Virus record (IMG/VR): IMGVR_UViG_3300023097_000063
Location: 1 to 59,254 of that record
Length of the DNA stretch: 59,254 nt
From: a virus
Strand: one strand, 5' to 3'
Positions within the stretch are counted from its first letter, which is position 1. Every line of letters begins with the position of its first letter. This document shows, piece by piece, positions 30,934-39,154 of the stretch. The notes beneath the pieces are model-generated. The model did not search any database and had not been told where the DNA came from. It saw only the letters and a program-made list of their open reading frames with translations. Both the position numbers and the translations under genes were made by a program.

Positions 30934-31374
30934 TCAACGGGAGGTGCGTGCGGCTTCGAGTGCTGTGGTGAGGAAGTGGTTGGGTCGCATGCCGCGGGTG
31001 TAGCGGGCGTAGATGTAGCCGCCTGCGCCGCGCCAACGGAGGGCTTTGGCGCGGGTGGGGCGGATGAGGCGGCGTTTGGGCCCGTACAGGCCGGTGCCGT
31101 CGTGGACGTACCGGGCGTAGTGGACGTTGGAGCCGATGCGTACGGCGGGCCGTCCTCGGTAGGTGCGCAGGTCTACGGCGATCGACGACCGCAACCGGCC
31201 GGTGTCGATCCGGCGGGGTCCGGTCGGCCCGCCGCCGAGGTTGCGTTTCGCCTGCGACTGGACGCGGATACCGCGGCGTAACAGGTCACGGGCGAGGTTC
31301 CCGTTCGGGTTGTTGAGGGTGGCGTTGAGGAGGTTCCGGTTGAACCGGGAATTGGTGGTCGCCGTGATCCTCAC
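30934..31374 (-). CDS. HK97 gp10-like tail completion/connector protein
   Basis: 146 basic residues from ATG 31374. It contains LLRRGIRVQSQAKRNLGGGP, RIDTGRLRSSIAV, VRIGSNVHYARYVHDGTG and RPNHFLTTALEAA. The motif DTGRLRxSI with YARYVxxGT is the hallmark of the HK97 gp10 family, which joins head and tail. Position before the chaperones fits. Confidence 0.85.
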   Translation of the reverse strand: MRITATTNSRFNRNLLNATLNNPNGNLARDLLRRGIRVQSQAKRNLGGGPTGPRRIDTGRLRSSIAVDLRTYRGRPAVRIGSNVHYARYVHDGTGLYGPKRRLIRPTRAKALRWRGAGGYIYARYTRGMRPNHFLTTALEAARTSR

Positions 31375-31386
31375 CGCCGCGCCCCT

Positions 31387-31539
31387 CTACTTCTGCTTCG
31401 GGTCTGCGACGCCCGGGCAGGAGTGGGAGTAGGCGTTGACGTCGCGGGTCTTGCCGTCCTCCTTGAAGTTCTCCTCGACGTACTCGACCCAGGAGTGTGC
31501 GCGGTGGGGTGCGACGTTGGAGCAGGGTTTAGATGCCAT
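31387..31539 (-). CDS. small structural-operon protein
   Basis: 50 residues from ATG 31539: MASKPCSNVAPHRAHSWVEY, VEENFKEDGKTRDVNAYS, and a final HSCPGVADPKQK. Two Cys and two His could bind a metal. It lies between connector genes with conserved spacing. Unknown role. Confidence 0.65.
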   Translation of the reverse strand: MASKPCSNVAPHRAHSWVEYVEENFKEDGKTRDVNAYSHSCPGVADPKQK

Positions 31540-31583
31540 CCGCCAATCATCGCACCGGCAACGGCAGCAGTACGCTCGGCCAC

Positions 31584-31910
31584 ATGACGACTTTCCCCGC
31601 CGCCGCCGGCACCGCTGAGCACGCCCACCTGATCGCGGAGGGGCGTCACACGGACGTCCACGACGCCCTGCAGTGGCTGACCTACGCCCACCTTCCGGAG
31701 GTACTGCGCCGGTTCTCCAGGCCGTTCTATCAGGCTGCGGCGTCTCTGATCATGGAGGTACGGACGGACAGCCCCGAGCTGGTCACCGCGTTGCACAAGC
31801 TGATCGAAGCGAAGGACTCCGCCGTCCGCGCGGGCATCCGCCACGACACCGGACGTGCCGGTTCTGTTCCGCGCCCTCAGGCGGTCGTGGAGCCGCCGCA
31901 GCTGGGCTGA
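31584..31910 (+). CDS. hypothetical protein, rightward gene inside leftward virion operon
   Basis: 108 residues from ATG 31584, with TACGCT at 31571-31576 seven nt upstream, so the mRNA is probably leaderless; there is no ribosome binding site. The sequence is protein-like (VHDALQWLTYAHLPEVLRRF, YQAAASLIMEVRTDSPELVT, HKLIEAKDSAVRAGI) and resembles small proteins I associate with Streptomyces phages. It is transcribed against all genes within 15 kb on either side. Unknown function. Confidence 0.75.
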   Translation: MTTFPAAAGTAEHAHLIAEGRHTDVHDALQWLTYAHLPEVLRRFSRPFYQAAASLIMEVRTDSPELVTALHKLIEAKDSAVRAGIRHDTGRAGSVPRPQAVVEPPQLG

Positions 31911-31919
31911 CGTCTCTTT

Positions 31920-31944
31920 CTGCCAGGCTGGCAGCAGCTGGCAG
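31920..31944. terminator. short hairpin at convergence
   Basis: CTGCCAG pairs with CTGGCAG around an 11-nt loop, just after the rightward 31584 gene and before the end of the leftward connector gene. A weak terminator is plausible. Confidence 0.4.
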
Positions 31945-31955
31945 GAGACCGGCAC

Positions 31956-32471
31956 CTACAAGCCGATGATGAACGGGGTAGAGAAACCCCCACACGCACC
32001 CTCAGGCCCCACCGGCTGCGACGCGTTCACCACCGAGTTCAGAATCAGGTTCTCGTCTTCCATCGCACGCAACTCCGACGCGAGGACACACCTGACGACC
32101 TCCGTGTCGACCACAGCGATCCGGGCCGCCTCATACAGCTCCACAACCAACGGCGTCTCGCCGCGGTTGCCGACGGTCGGCTGGCAGCGGGCCAGATGCA
32201 GGTTGTAGTCCTGCATCGGCGACGTGGCGCACTGCCCCTGCGCATTCGACCGCAGAGCTGTTGACGAGATCTCCACCGGGAACTGGGCGTAATCGGCGCG
32301 CCGGCCCATCGACAGGGCGAGGATGCCGCAGTCGCAGTCGTCGAGGGCGATCTCACCCCATGTCACCCCGGCCCGGCCAGGCCTGCCGCCGGACAGCGGT
32401 TCGGCGGCGAGGGCGTCCGCGACCGCTTCGACCAGGCGGACGCCGAGGTTGTAGAAGTGCTCCGGATTCAT
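31956..32471 (-). CDS. head-tail connector protein
   Basis: 171 residues from ATG 32471. MNPEHFYNLGVRLVEAVADA, then DDCDCGILALSMGRRADYAQ, LVVELYEAARIAVVDTEV and VVNASQPVGPEGACGGFSTP. Gene order after the adaptor protein and before the gp10-like gene supports a neck protein. No sequence family is certain. Confidence 0.65.
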   Translation of the reverse strand: MNPEHFYNLGVRLVEAVADALAAEPLSGGRPGRAGVTWGEIALDDCDCGILALSMGRRADYAQFPVEISSTALRSNAQGQCATSPMQDYNLHLARCQPTVGNRGETPLVVELYEAARIAVVDTEVVRCVLASELRAMEDENLILNSVVNASQPVGPEGACGGFSTPFIIGL

Positions 32472-32473
32472 GG

Positions 32474-33706
32474 TCAGACCCCGACCGCACGGTACGACTG
32501 CGAGTTTCCGTCAAGGTCGTACACGGCGGACCGGGCCTGAAGCTTCGACGGGTTGAACAGCTTGATGAACCGGTCACTGTGGGGCAGGCCGACGAGCCCG
32601 GCGCCGAGGATCTCCGAATACTCGTTGAACGTCAGCGACACGCCCTGCCGGGTGATCTGCTGCACCCCGGCCGGGAGGGCGCAGGCGTCACCGGCCAACG
32701 AGCGGGCGATCTCACACGCGAGTTCCCCGACGGCGATCCGCCCGGTCATCGGGACCGGTTCGCCGTAGTCGGCGGTCACCGACCACGTCCCCACCTCCGT
32801 CGTCGGCAGGGTGAAGTTGTTGCAGGTCGGCCAGGCGCCGCCGTCGATCCGGACGAGCTTGCGGTAGTCGTGGACCTCGTACGCCGTCGGCGCCAGCACC
32901 TCCCCGTCGACCTTCACCTCGACCATCGCCGCGATCGGCCCGGGCAGGAGGGTCTCCTGGAGGACGGTGCAAGAGCATGAGCCGGCGCAGCCGCCGCAGC
33001 CGAGGTTGAACCACGTCCCGGCGATCCACGTCGGGTACGGGTACGAGCCGAACTCCCACCACCCGGCAGCCCGCGCCTGGTCGTCGACACAGGTAGAGCG
33101 GCAGGGGCGGAGCTGGACGCGGCACAGGCCGAAGCGCTGGGCGGTGAGCATCCACAGGATCTCCGACGCAGCCGTCAGGGCGGTCCCGGTCAACGACTGG
33201 GCTGCCGGGCTGAGGCCGACGGTGCAGGTGCCCCAGATCGGGTCCCAGTCGTCGCAGGGTCCTGGTGTGTACATGTCGTAAGGCTCCAGGGTCGCGACGT
33301 TGAGGGTGCCGGTTCCGGTGAAAGAGATCGTGGCACGCCGCACCACGCGCGCGGCCGCGAGGATCGTCCCCGACGTGGTGAAGGGGGTGAGGTCGGCTTG
33401 GGCGATGCGGACGGCGTTGGCGTTGATGTGGCCTTCGCCGTTGAAGACGATCTGGTTCGCGGGGATGACGTTCGCAGTGACGGTAAGCGTGCCGGTGCCC
33501 GTGAACGCGGTGCTTGCGGTGGCAACAGTTGTGGCGGCAACTGTGAGGGTGCCGGTGCCAGTGAACGCGGCCGCAGCGGTAGGGACGGTGACGGTGTTGA
33601 CGGTGAGCGTGCCCGCACCGGTGAACGTGGCCGCGCCGGTGACCGTGGCCCCGCTGGCGGTGTCGAGGGGGACCCGGTACAGGTAGGCGCCGAGAACACC
33701 CGACAC
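32474..33706 (-). CDS. head-to-tail adaptor with N-terminal FTGTGTLTV repeats
   Basis: 410 residues from GTG 33706. The first 150 residues hold four copies of a strand motif (FTGAGTLTV, FTGTGTLTV twice, FTGTGTLNV) spaced about 24-60 residues apart in Ala/Val/Thr-rich sequence. From MYTPGPCDDWDPIWGTCTVG on, the rest is a Cys-rich adaptor-like protein (RFGLCRVQLRPCRSTC, NLGCGGCAGSCSC, YRKLVRIDGGAWPTCNNF), which matches adaptor proteins in this position in actinophages. The N-terminal part looks like an added decoration domain, or a separate gene fused in frame. Confidence 0.7.
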   Translation of the reverse strand: MSGVLGAYLYRVPLDTASGATVTGAATFTGAGTLTVNTVTVPTAAAAFTGTGTLTVAATTVATASTAFTGTGTLTVTANVIPANQIVFNGEGHINANAVRIAQADLTPFTTSGTILAAARVVRRATISFTGTGTLNVATLEPYDMYTPGPCDDWDPIWGTCTVGLSPAAQSLTGTALTAASEILWMLTAQRFGLCRVQLRPCRSTCVDDQARAAGWWEFGSYPYPTWIAGTWFNLGCGGCAGSCSCTVLQETLLPGPIAAMVEVKVDGEVLAPTAYEVHDYRKLVRIDGGAWPTCNNFTLPTTEVGTWSVTADYGEPVPMTGRIAVGELACEIARSLAGDACALPAGVQQITRQGVSLTFNEYSEILGAGLVGLPHSDRFIKLFNPSKLQARSAVYDLDGNSQSYRAVGV

Positions 33707-33709
33707 AGG

Positions 33710-34039
33710 TCAGCCGACCTTATGCACAGACCACGGGAACGCCCGCGATGATCCGCCGACCTGGGTGAGAGTGAACGTCCCCCCATACGGCCACGAGTAC
33801 GGGATCGACCTTGTGATCGGCTCACCCAGACCCGACGGGAACACCATCAACGAGACCACCCGCTCCGTACCGGCGGTGAGGGCTTTCTCTTTCGCCCGCA
33901 GCTCGACGACCTCAACACCGACCAGGGCGTTGACGTCGACGATGAGGATGTACATGCCGGCGGTGGTGGGGGCGTAGAGGGTGTGTTCGGTGCTGGGGGT
34001 GGCGGTCTGGGTGCCGTCGGAGGCTACGGTGACAGTCAT
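33710..34039 (-). CDS. virion-associated hypothetical protein
   Basis: 109 residues from ATG 34039. Beta-rich: EHTLYAPTTAGMYILIVDVN, ELRAKEKALTAGTERVVSL, GGTFTLTQVGGSSRAFPWSV. It could be a tail-tube accessory or decoration protein. No family is known to me. Confidence 0.7.
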   Translation of the reverse strand: MTVTVASDGTQTATPSTEHTLYAPTTAGMYILIVDVNALVGVEVVELRAKEKALTAGTERVVSLMVFPSGLGEPITRSIPYSWPYGGTFTLTQVGGSSRAFPWSVHKVG

Positions 34040-34040
34040 T

Positions 34041-34829
34041 TCAGTCCAACCCCATCACAGATACGGCCGGTCCGACGCCCGGGTTAGCCGAACTGGATTG
34101 CCAGCGCGCGGCCAGACGAACACCTGCAGGCAGGTTCAAGAACATGCCCATGAACGGTGCATACATAGACGTCGAAGCCGTACGGAAGAGGGCATTGGGC
34201 ATGACCACGACCTCTGAACCTGCCGGTCCGACGCCGAGATCAACCAAGTTTTGGGTGAGGGTGCCGCTACTGGTGAACGACATCATCAGTTCACAGAACT
34301 TGATCGGATGGGTCGTTGCCGCAACCAATTCCGTCCAAACGCTTTTGGTATTTGACGCCAACGTTCCGGTGTACAGACCCGTACCCGCACTGGAACCCGT
34401 GACCGTTCCGTAATCGGTCGCTCTAGCGAACGTGGGCAGATTCGGCGCGTACTGCAATCCCAGTTCAACAGACGACGACGTCGAAGTGATGCTGTTTTGT
34501 ACGCGTATTGCGATGCGCGATCCAGCGGGGATGAATACCGGCAGCCAATGTTCCAGAGTGCCGTCGTTACGGCCAGCAGCCAGGTTGGGAACGATGACGC
34601 GCTCCGAGCCAGAACCGCCCACCCCGATATCGAACAGCATCGCATTGGTGCTGACCGCAACGCGCTGGCCGAACGTTATGCCATGCGTATCGTGCGAGGT
34701 CGACGCCACGAGCTCAGCCCAGGCACCCTTGACGTTCACCGCACCAGGGGTGACAGTGGTGGCGCTGCTTGTCGCAGTCGATGTGCCCGCGGTGAAGGCC
34801 ATACCGGTCTGCGAAATCGTCCAGAGCAC
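34041..34829 (-). CDS. virion-associated beta protein of different base composition
   Basis: 262 residues from GTG 34829 (GGGAGGGTGG upstream). It has two similar halves with STSHDTHGITFGQRVAVSTN and AATTHPIKFCELMMSFTSSG, and each half ends with a strand such as ERVIVPNLAAG or EVVVMPNALF. The halves look like an internal duplication of a beta domain, as in fibre or decoration proteins. Codon use is visibly more AT-rich than in its neighbours, with many A/T third positions, suggesting recent acquisition. Confidence 0.7.
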   Translation of the reverse strand: MLWTISQTGMAFTAGTSTATSSATTVTPGAVNVKGAWAELVASTSHDTHGITFGQRVAVSTNAMLFDIGVGGSGSERVIVPNLAAGRNDGTLEHWLPVFIPAGSRIAIRVQNSITSTSSSVELGLQYAPNLPTFARATDYGTVTGSSAGTGLYTGTLASNTKSVWTELVAATTHPIKFCELMMSFTSSGTLTQNLVDLGVGPAGSEVVVMPNALFRTASTSMYAPFMGMFLNLPAGVRLAARWQSSSANPGVGPAVSVMGLD

Positions 34830-34852
34830 CAGCCACCCTCCCCCCTTCGTTT

Positions 34853-35227
34853 CTAGGCGACGATGAAGTCGAGGTCACCGATCGGGATCTCCAGGCTGTC
34901 ACCCGGGTCGATCGTCTTCGTGTACGCCTTCCACAGCAGCCGCACCGGCGGGCCCGCGCTGTCCCACACCTCCAGGCCGGCGACGTCATCGCCGGTGAGG
35001 TTGTCGAACCGGATCAGCGCCGAGTTCGACACGGCACCACCCGACACGGATCCGAAGGTGATGGTCTCGCGCGTGTAGCCGCCGCCGGTGAACTCGGTCC
35101 CCGGCGTCGACTCCGTCGGCACCGTCGATGTCAGCGCCAGCTGCAGCGGCCCGGTGGGCTGGGTGGCGGCGTTGTCGAGGATGAAGTTGGCGACCAGGTC
35201 CTCGGCGTAATCGGTGAAGTCAGCCAT
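34853..35227 (-). CDS. virion-associated hypothetical protein
   Basis: 124 residues from ATG 35227. FTDYAEDLVANFILDNAATQ, then LQLALTSTVPTESTPGTEF and a C-terminal KTIDPGDSLEIPIGDLDFIV. The layout recalls small phage proteins often annotated as virion or tail fibre accessory. It is next to the major tail gene. Confidence 0.7.
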   Translation of the reverse strand: MADFTDYAEDLVANFILDNAATQPTGPLQLALTSTVPTESTPGTEFTGGGYTRETITFGSVSGGAVSNSALIRFDNLTGDDVAGLEVWDSAGPPVRLLWKAYTKTIDPGDSLEIPIGDLDFIVA

Positions 35228-35237
35228 GCTCCGCCGC

Positions 35238-35891
35238 CTACAGCGGGACCGCGCCGGCGGTCACTGCCGGCGGGGCGGTGGTCGTGATGTTGAACAGGAA
35301 GTGCGTGTTCGAGTCCGGGACGTTCGCGCCCAGCCACGTCGGGGTGACCTCCGCCAGCCACGTCTGCCCGATCGCCTTCGTCGTCGACGTCGTCGTGAAC
35401 TCCAGCGCCGCGTTCTCCACGGTGAAATCACCGATCTGCGAACCACCCACATTCGGGAACGCCCAGTACACGTACTGAACCTCACCCGCCGCGTTACACG
35501 CGTTGAAGCCGGCACCACGCTGCCACAGCTCCAGGCTGTACCTGGTGGACAGGGGGCCCTCACCGAAGGCGATACCCGTACCCGTCACCCCGGAGGTGAG
35601 GAGCTGCTCGCCGGTGACGAGCTCGATCGCGTCCGGGTCGATCACACACCAGTTGATGTCCAGGGACACGTTCTGGAGTTCGGGGTCGTCGGTCTCGTTG
35701 ACGCACAGCGCACCGTCGGCGCGCCGGACCTCGATCGTCTCCGGGTCCGTGTACGACGGGCTGGGGGCGACGGACACGAATCCGGCGGTGACGAGCTGCG
35801 AGCCCGTACCCGACACCGGATTACCGCACGTGTCCAGCGCGATCAGCCGAATCACAGTCCCCTTGATCGGGGAGATGGTCCGCACAGCCAT
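35238..35891 (-). CDS. major tail protein
   Basis: 217 residues from ATG 35891. VIRLIALDTCGNPVSGTGSQ, YTDPETIEVRRADGALCVN, LSTRYSLELWQRGAGFNACN and a C-terminal region ending in TTTAPPAVTAGAVPL. A beta-rich protein of this size between capsid and chaperone genes fits the tube protein of long-tailed phages. A C-terminal Ig-like extension is not evident. Confidence 0.75.
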   Translation of the reverse strand: MAVRTISPIKGTVIRLIALDTCGNPVSGTGSQLVTAGFVSVAPSPSYTDPETIEVRRADGALCVNETDDPELQNVSLDINWCVIDPDAIELVTGEQLLTSGVTGTGIAFGEGPLSTRYSLELWQRGAGFNACNAAGEVQYVYWAFPNVGGSQIGDFTVENAALEFTTTSTTKAIGQTWLAEVTPTWLGANVPDSNTHFLFNITTTAPPAVTAGAVPL

Positions 35892-35923
35892 CTAAGGGCC
35901 TCCTCAAAGGGTGATGTGACGTT

Positions 35924-36814
35924 TTAGCTGGTAGAAGCGTCTACCTGGACCGCCAAATGGCAGCAGTCCCAGGTCAGTAGATAGGGGCGGGCGGCCCTGG
36001 CGGTGACCGTGTCCACGGACCGGTTCAGGTTCGACGACGGCGGGAACACGGTGACGTCCCCCCGGTATCCCCACACCGGGCTCGTGGCGTACAGCCAGGC
36101 CGTCTCCAGAGCCGGGGCCGCACCGGCCGGGCTGGTGCCCTGGTAGCCGGCGCCCGGGACGACCCAGTTTCCGTTCGCGGTCCGCCACCGGACTCCGTCA
36201 CGGATCAGGAGACCGTCGCCGTGCAAATGGGTCATGATCTTCTGCGGTACGTGGATCCAGCCGACACCGCCGTAGCAGTCCCCGAGCGCCGACTCCAGAA
36301 TCCCGAGAGCGGTCTTGGGGTCGAGGCCGGAGCCGGTGACGACGACGGTCGCCGCGGTCTGCAGGGTCACGTTCCCGGACACGACGGCCGCGTCCTCCGC
36401 CAGGTGCGGGTAGACGACGGCGGGGTTGCCGGCGTAGTCGTCGGTGATCGCCCCGGTCCAGAACGCGTTCTCGACCTGCCAGCCCTCACTGCGGGTGAGG
36501 GCGTCCTCGGCCAGCTGGTTCGCCTTCGAGTAGAAGTCGACCGGCGCGCACGAGAACTGGGAGTAGACGTGGAAGCTGGTGGCGCCGCGCATGCTGCGGG
36601 ATTCGGTTTCTTGGAACCCGCCGGTCACCCCACCAGTGGCCGACGGGCCGCACACGTCCAGCGCGATCGTTTCCGCGCCGGAGCAGTCAGCGAGGTATTC
36701 GACGCCGGCGAGCCAGCGGCCGCCGTTGTCTGGTTGCCAGTCGACGTAGTCGAGGAGGCCGGTGGGGCGGCGTTCGGGGCGGGGCGGGTCTACGAGGGCA
36801 CGCGGCATCACCAT
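35924..36814 (-). CDS. capsid-adjacent structural protein
   Basis: 296 residues from ATG 36814 (AGAGG upstream). LLDYVDWQPDNGGRWLAGVE, QFSCAPVDFYSKANQLAEDA, ALGILESALGDCYGGVGWIH, then PSSNLNRSVDTVTARAARPY. It follows the capsid gene, where actinophages carry a conserved protein of about 300 residues of uncertain role (connector or head protein). It has no enzymatic motif. Confidence 0.7.
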   Translation of the reverse strand: MVMPRALVDPPRPERRPTGLLDYVDWQPDNGGRWLAGVEYLADCSGAETIALDVCGPSATGGVTGGFQETESRSMRGATSFHVYSQFSCAPVDFYSKANQLAEDALTRSEGWQVENAFWTGAITDDYAGNPAVVYPHLAEDAAVVSGNVTLQTAATVVVTGSGLDPKTALGILESALGDCYGGVGWIHVPQKIMTHLHGDGLLIRDGVRWRTANGNWVVPGAGYQGTSPAGAAPALETAWLYATSPVWGYRGDVTVFPPSSNLNRSVDTVTARAARPYLLTWDCCHLAVQVDASTS

Positions 36815-36898
36815 GTGCGTGTCCTCTCAAACCTGCGGTTCATGTAGACCCGTCCCCTTCCCTTTTCCCCAACCACCATCTTCACCAGCAGAAAGCTG

Positions 36899-38566
36899 TT
36901 ACAGCGCGCAGGCCGTGAGGTCCGCGGCGCCGGTGGTGCCGTCGGCGCAGATCGAGACGGTGTAGACGCGGGACTCGTGGCCGCGCATGCCGATCAGCCA
37001 GCACTCCTCGGTCCACGCCGCCGTGTAGTCGTTCGTCGCGTTCAGCGTGCTGTCACGGATGACGCCCAGGTCGAGGTTCAGGCCCTCGCCGAGGAAGAAC
37101 GTCCCCGGCGCGTAGATCATGAACTGGACGCTGGTCGGCCACGCGGTCAGGAACCCGGCCGTCGACGTACCCGGGGTCGAGGCCGACCGGACCTGCCAGT
37201 CGTCGACCCACTGGACCCGGACGTTACGGGCGTCGAACATGCGCAGCAGCCGCGACTCCGCGACGTCGAGCATGTCGACGCCGGTACGCCGCACCAGGTC
37301 GGAGATCATCATGTCGCGGACCCACGGCGGTAGGACCACTTCGAGAACGGCGTTGCGAGCCATGGCGAACCGGGCCCGGTAGTCGACAGCCGCGATCGAG
37401 ATCGCACCCATCAGCGGCGCGACCACACCAGCGGAGCCGGTCGTGAACGGCGTACCTGTCGCTGCGCTGGACGCGGTCGACAGGGCGACGAGCTGGGTGA
37501 TGCGCTTCGCGTTCATCTTGTGCGCGTGCGCCTTGTACAGCAGATCGATGTAGTTCGCGACCAGCTCCGGGTACGACTCCGTGATCAGGTTACCCGCGGT
37601 CAGGCAGATACCGTCACACGACAGCCGGCCCTCCATGAACGCCACACACGGGATCCGGCCGCACGTCTTCGTCCCCGACTGCCCGGTACCAGTCACGGCG
37701 GCCGCGTCCTGGGTCTCGGTCCACGACCACAGCGGCAGGCCTGAACCGGTCGGGATCGCCGCGAACCCGTCGATGACGTTCGCGTACGACGGCGACACCG
37801 GCCACTTCACACCACCGCGGGAGATACCGACCCTCGGCAGGTCCAGCATCCCCTCGGCGGAAGCGATGTTGAACAGGTCGTAGGTGATCTCCGACGGGGA
37901 GCACCAGCCACCCGCGGCGACGAGCGCCTCCGGGTTCGTGGCCTCATCGATGACCTGCGCCATCTGCTCCGGCTCGAACTCTCGGCCGACCATGTGCCGG
38001 AACGTCTTCCGCACCTGCGCCACATACGCGGCCGGGGCACCGTCCTGGAGAGCGCGGGCCTTGGCCTGCATGACCTCGACCAGACCCATCACACCGTCGA
38101 GCTGCGAACCGGTGGCGACACCCGGGACCTCGGCGGCCGCCAGGAGCACGGCGGGCTGCTGGGCGCGCGGCAGGTTCGGGGTCCGGGACTGCGCCTCCGC
38201 CAGGCTGTAGTTGAGCCGGCGCTCGGCCCGGATGTCCTCGACCTGCGCACCACCGGTCGGGCGGGCTGCGGCGACGACGGTCTCCTGCGGCACCTGCTCC
38301 GGAACGGCCGGCGGCGGCGGGGCGATACGGGTGGCGAGGGCCTGACGGGAAGCGGCGGCCGCGGTACGGCCGGCGCGCTCGGCGTCGAGGGTGGCGTAGG
38401 CGGCGTGGAAAGCGGCCACCTGGGCGGGGTCGGCGTTGTCGCCGGCGTCCAGGAGGGCCGCGGTCGCGGTCTCCAGGCCGGTCTCGAACCCGTCAAGGTC
38501 GGAGCTGGAAAGTGCGCGGAGGTGCCCTGTCAGGTCCTCCGGCAGCGTGTACGGCGCGTCGGCCAC
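36899..38566 (-). CDS. major capsid protein with N-terminal scaffold-like domain
   Basis: 555 residues from ATG 38566. The first 170 residues are helical and charged (SSDLDGFETGLETATAALLD, AAYATLDAERAGRTAAAASR), like an HK97 delta domain removed by the protease. The remaining 380 residues form the capsid part: NPEALVAAGGWCSPSEITYD, GGVKWPVSPSYANVIDGF, and FAMARNAVLEVVLPPWVRDM, then RVQWVDDWQVRSAS. The motif AGGWCSPSE is typical of siphovirus capsids in actinophages. Confidence 0.85.
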   Translation of the reverse strand: MADAPYTLPEDLTGHLRALSSSDLDGFETGLETATAALLDAGDNADPAQVAAFHAAYATLDAERAGRTAAAASRQALATRIAPPPPAVPEQVPQETVVAAARPTGGAQVEDIRAERRLNYSLAEAQSRTPNLPRAQQPAVLLAAAEVPGVATGSQLDGVMGLVEVMQAKARALQDGAPAAYVAQVRKTFRHMVGREFEPEQMAQVIDEATNPEALVAAGGWCSPSEITYDLFNIASAEGMLDLPRVGISRGGVKWPVSPSYANVIDGFAAIPTGSGLPLWSWTETQDAAAVTGTGQSGTKTCGRIPCVAFMEGRLSCDGICLTAGNLITESYPELVANYIDLLYKAHAHKMNAKRITQLVALSTASSAATGTPFTTGSAGVVAPLMGAISIAAVDYRARFAMARNAVLEVVLPPWVRDMMISDLVRRTGVDMLDVAESRLLRMFDARNVRVQWVDDWQVRSASTPGTSTAGFLTAWPTSVQFMIYAPGTFFLGEGLNLDLGVIRDSTLNATNDYTAAWTEECWLIGMRGHESRVYTVSICADGTTGAADLTACAL

Positions 38567-38687
38567 AGTGCACCCCTCTAGATCACGTCTCTGGTGAGGG
38601 TGAGGCTACCGCGTTTTGTCCAAACTTACGATTGAGGAAAATATGCCCTGACCAGCGCGTACGCGCGCAACGGCGGTGGGATGCGGT

Positions 38688-38719
38688 GAGGCCCCCGCCT
38701 TTGCAGAAGCGGGGGCCTC
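38688..38719. terminator. hairpin upstream of capsid gene
   Basis: GAGGCCCCCGC and GCGGGGGCCTC form a perfect 11-bp stem with a 10-nt loop. It can attenuate transcription between the small gene at 38977 and the capsid gene. Confidence 0.7.
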
Positions 38720-38870
38720 TTGTGGACTCGCAACCCCAGTGCCCGGACCAGCAAGCTCGGAGGATCAACCAACAGCAGAGAAGAAAGGAACGCGTCCACA
38801 CCCTCCCACCCCAGCCGCCACCGACACAACCCCCTGCAACAAGCTGCAACAGACCGGCACAGGACATGGA

Positions 38871-38906
38871 GAGGCCCCCGTCGCCTACGGGGGCGAAAGG
38901 GGCCTC
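38871..38906. terminator. second hairpin upstream of capsid gene
   Basis: GAGGCCCC pairs with GGGGCCTC. An alternative inner fold is CCCCCGT with ACGGGGG. It shares the GAGGCCCCCG arm with the hairpin at 38688. Confidence 0.55.
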
Positions 38907-38976
38907 AACGGGGGGTCATCCCATGCGGTCCAGGGGTATGGATGGCTGGACTGCGGGGCGTAACCTGCCCCGGACT

Positions 38977-39153
38977 CTAACCCACCGCAGGCGTGCTGTC
39001 AGCCTGCCCGCCACCAGCGTTCGCGATCGCCGCAGCCATCGACACCCGCCCCCGCTGCGCCGCCTCGGCACGCTCCTGCTGCTCACGCTCCACGAGGTCC
39101 TTCGACGTCACCGCCAAAGTCTTACGTACTCCACCACCGCACGCACACGGCAT
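38977..39153 (-). CDS. small structural-operon protein
   Basis: 58 residues from ATG 39153, with GGAG 5-6 nt upstream across the previous stop. MPCACGGGVRKTLAVTSKDL, then VEREQQERAEAAQRGRVSMA and a Gly/Ala tail. The CxC at the N-terminus and helical middle recall a small head-assembly or scaffold accessory. Unknown. Confidence 0.65.
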   Translation of the reverse strand: MPCACGGGVRKTLAVTSKDLVEREQQERAEAAQRGRVSMAAAIANAGGGQADSTPAVG

Positions 39154-39154
39154 G

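Larger units (their letters stand above)
38567..38976. other. 410-bp non-coding gap before capsid gene
   Basis: It holds two hairpins entered separately and a locally AT-richer stretch at 38610-38645 (TTTTGTCCAAACTTACGATT). TTGTCC with AAATAT 16 bp further could be a rightward promoter, but no rightward gene follows. On the leftward strand GTAGCCT is a possible -10 box for the capsid gene. No protein gene is convincing. Confidence 0.5.

Noticed and set aside
34300-34330. CAACGACC-like string inside the 34041 gene
   Set aside because: It is internal to a coding sequence with no start nearby and lacks the tail of the element.
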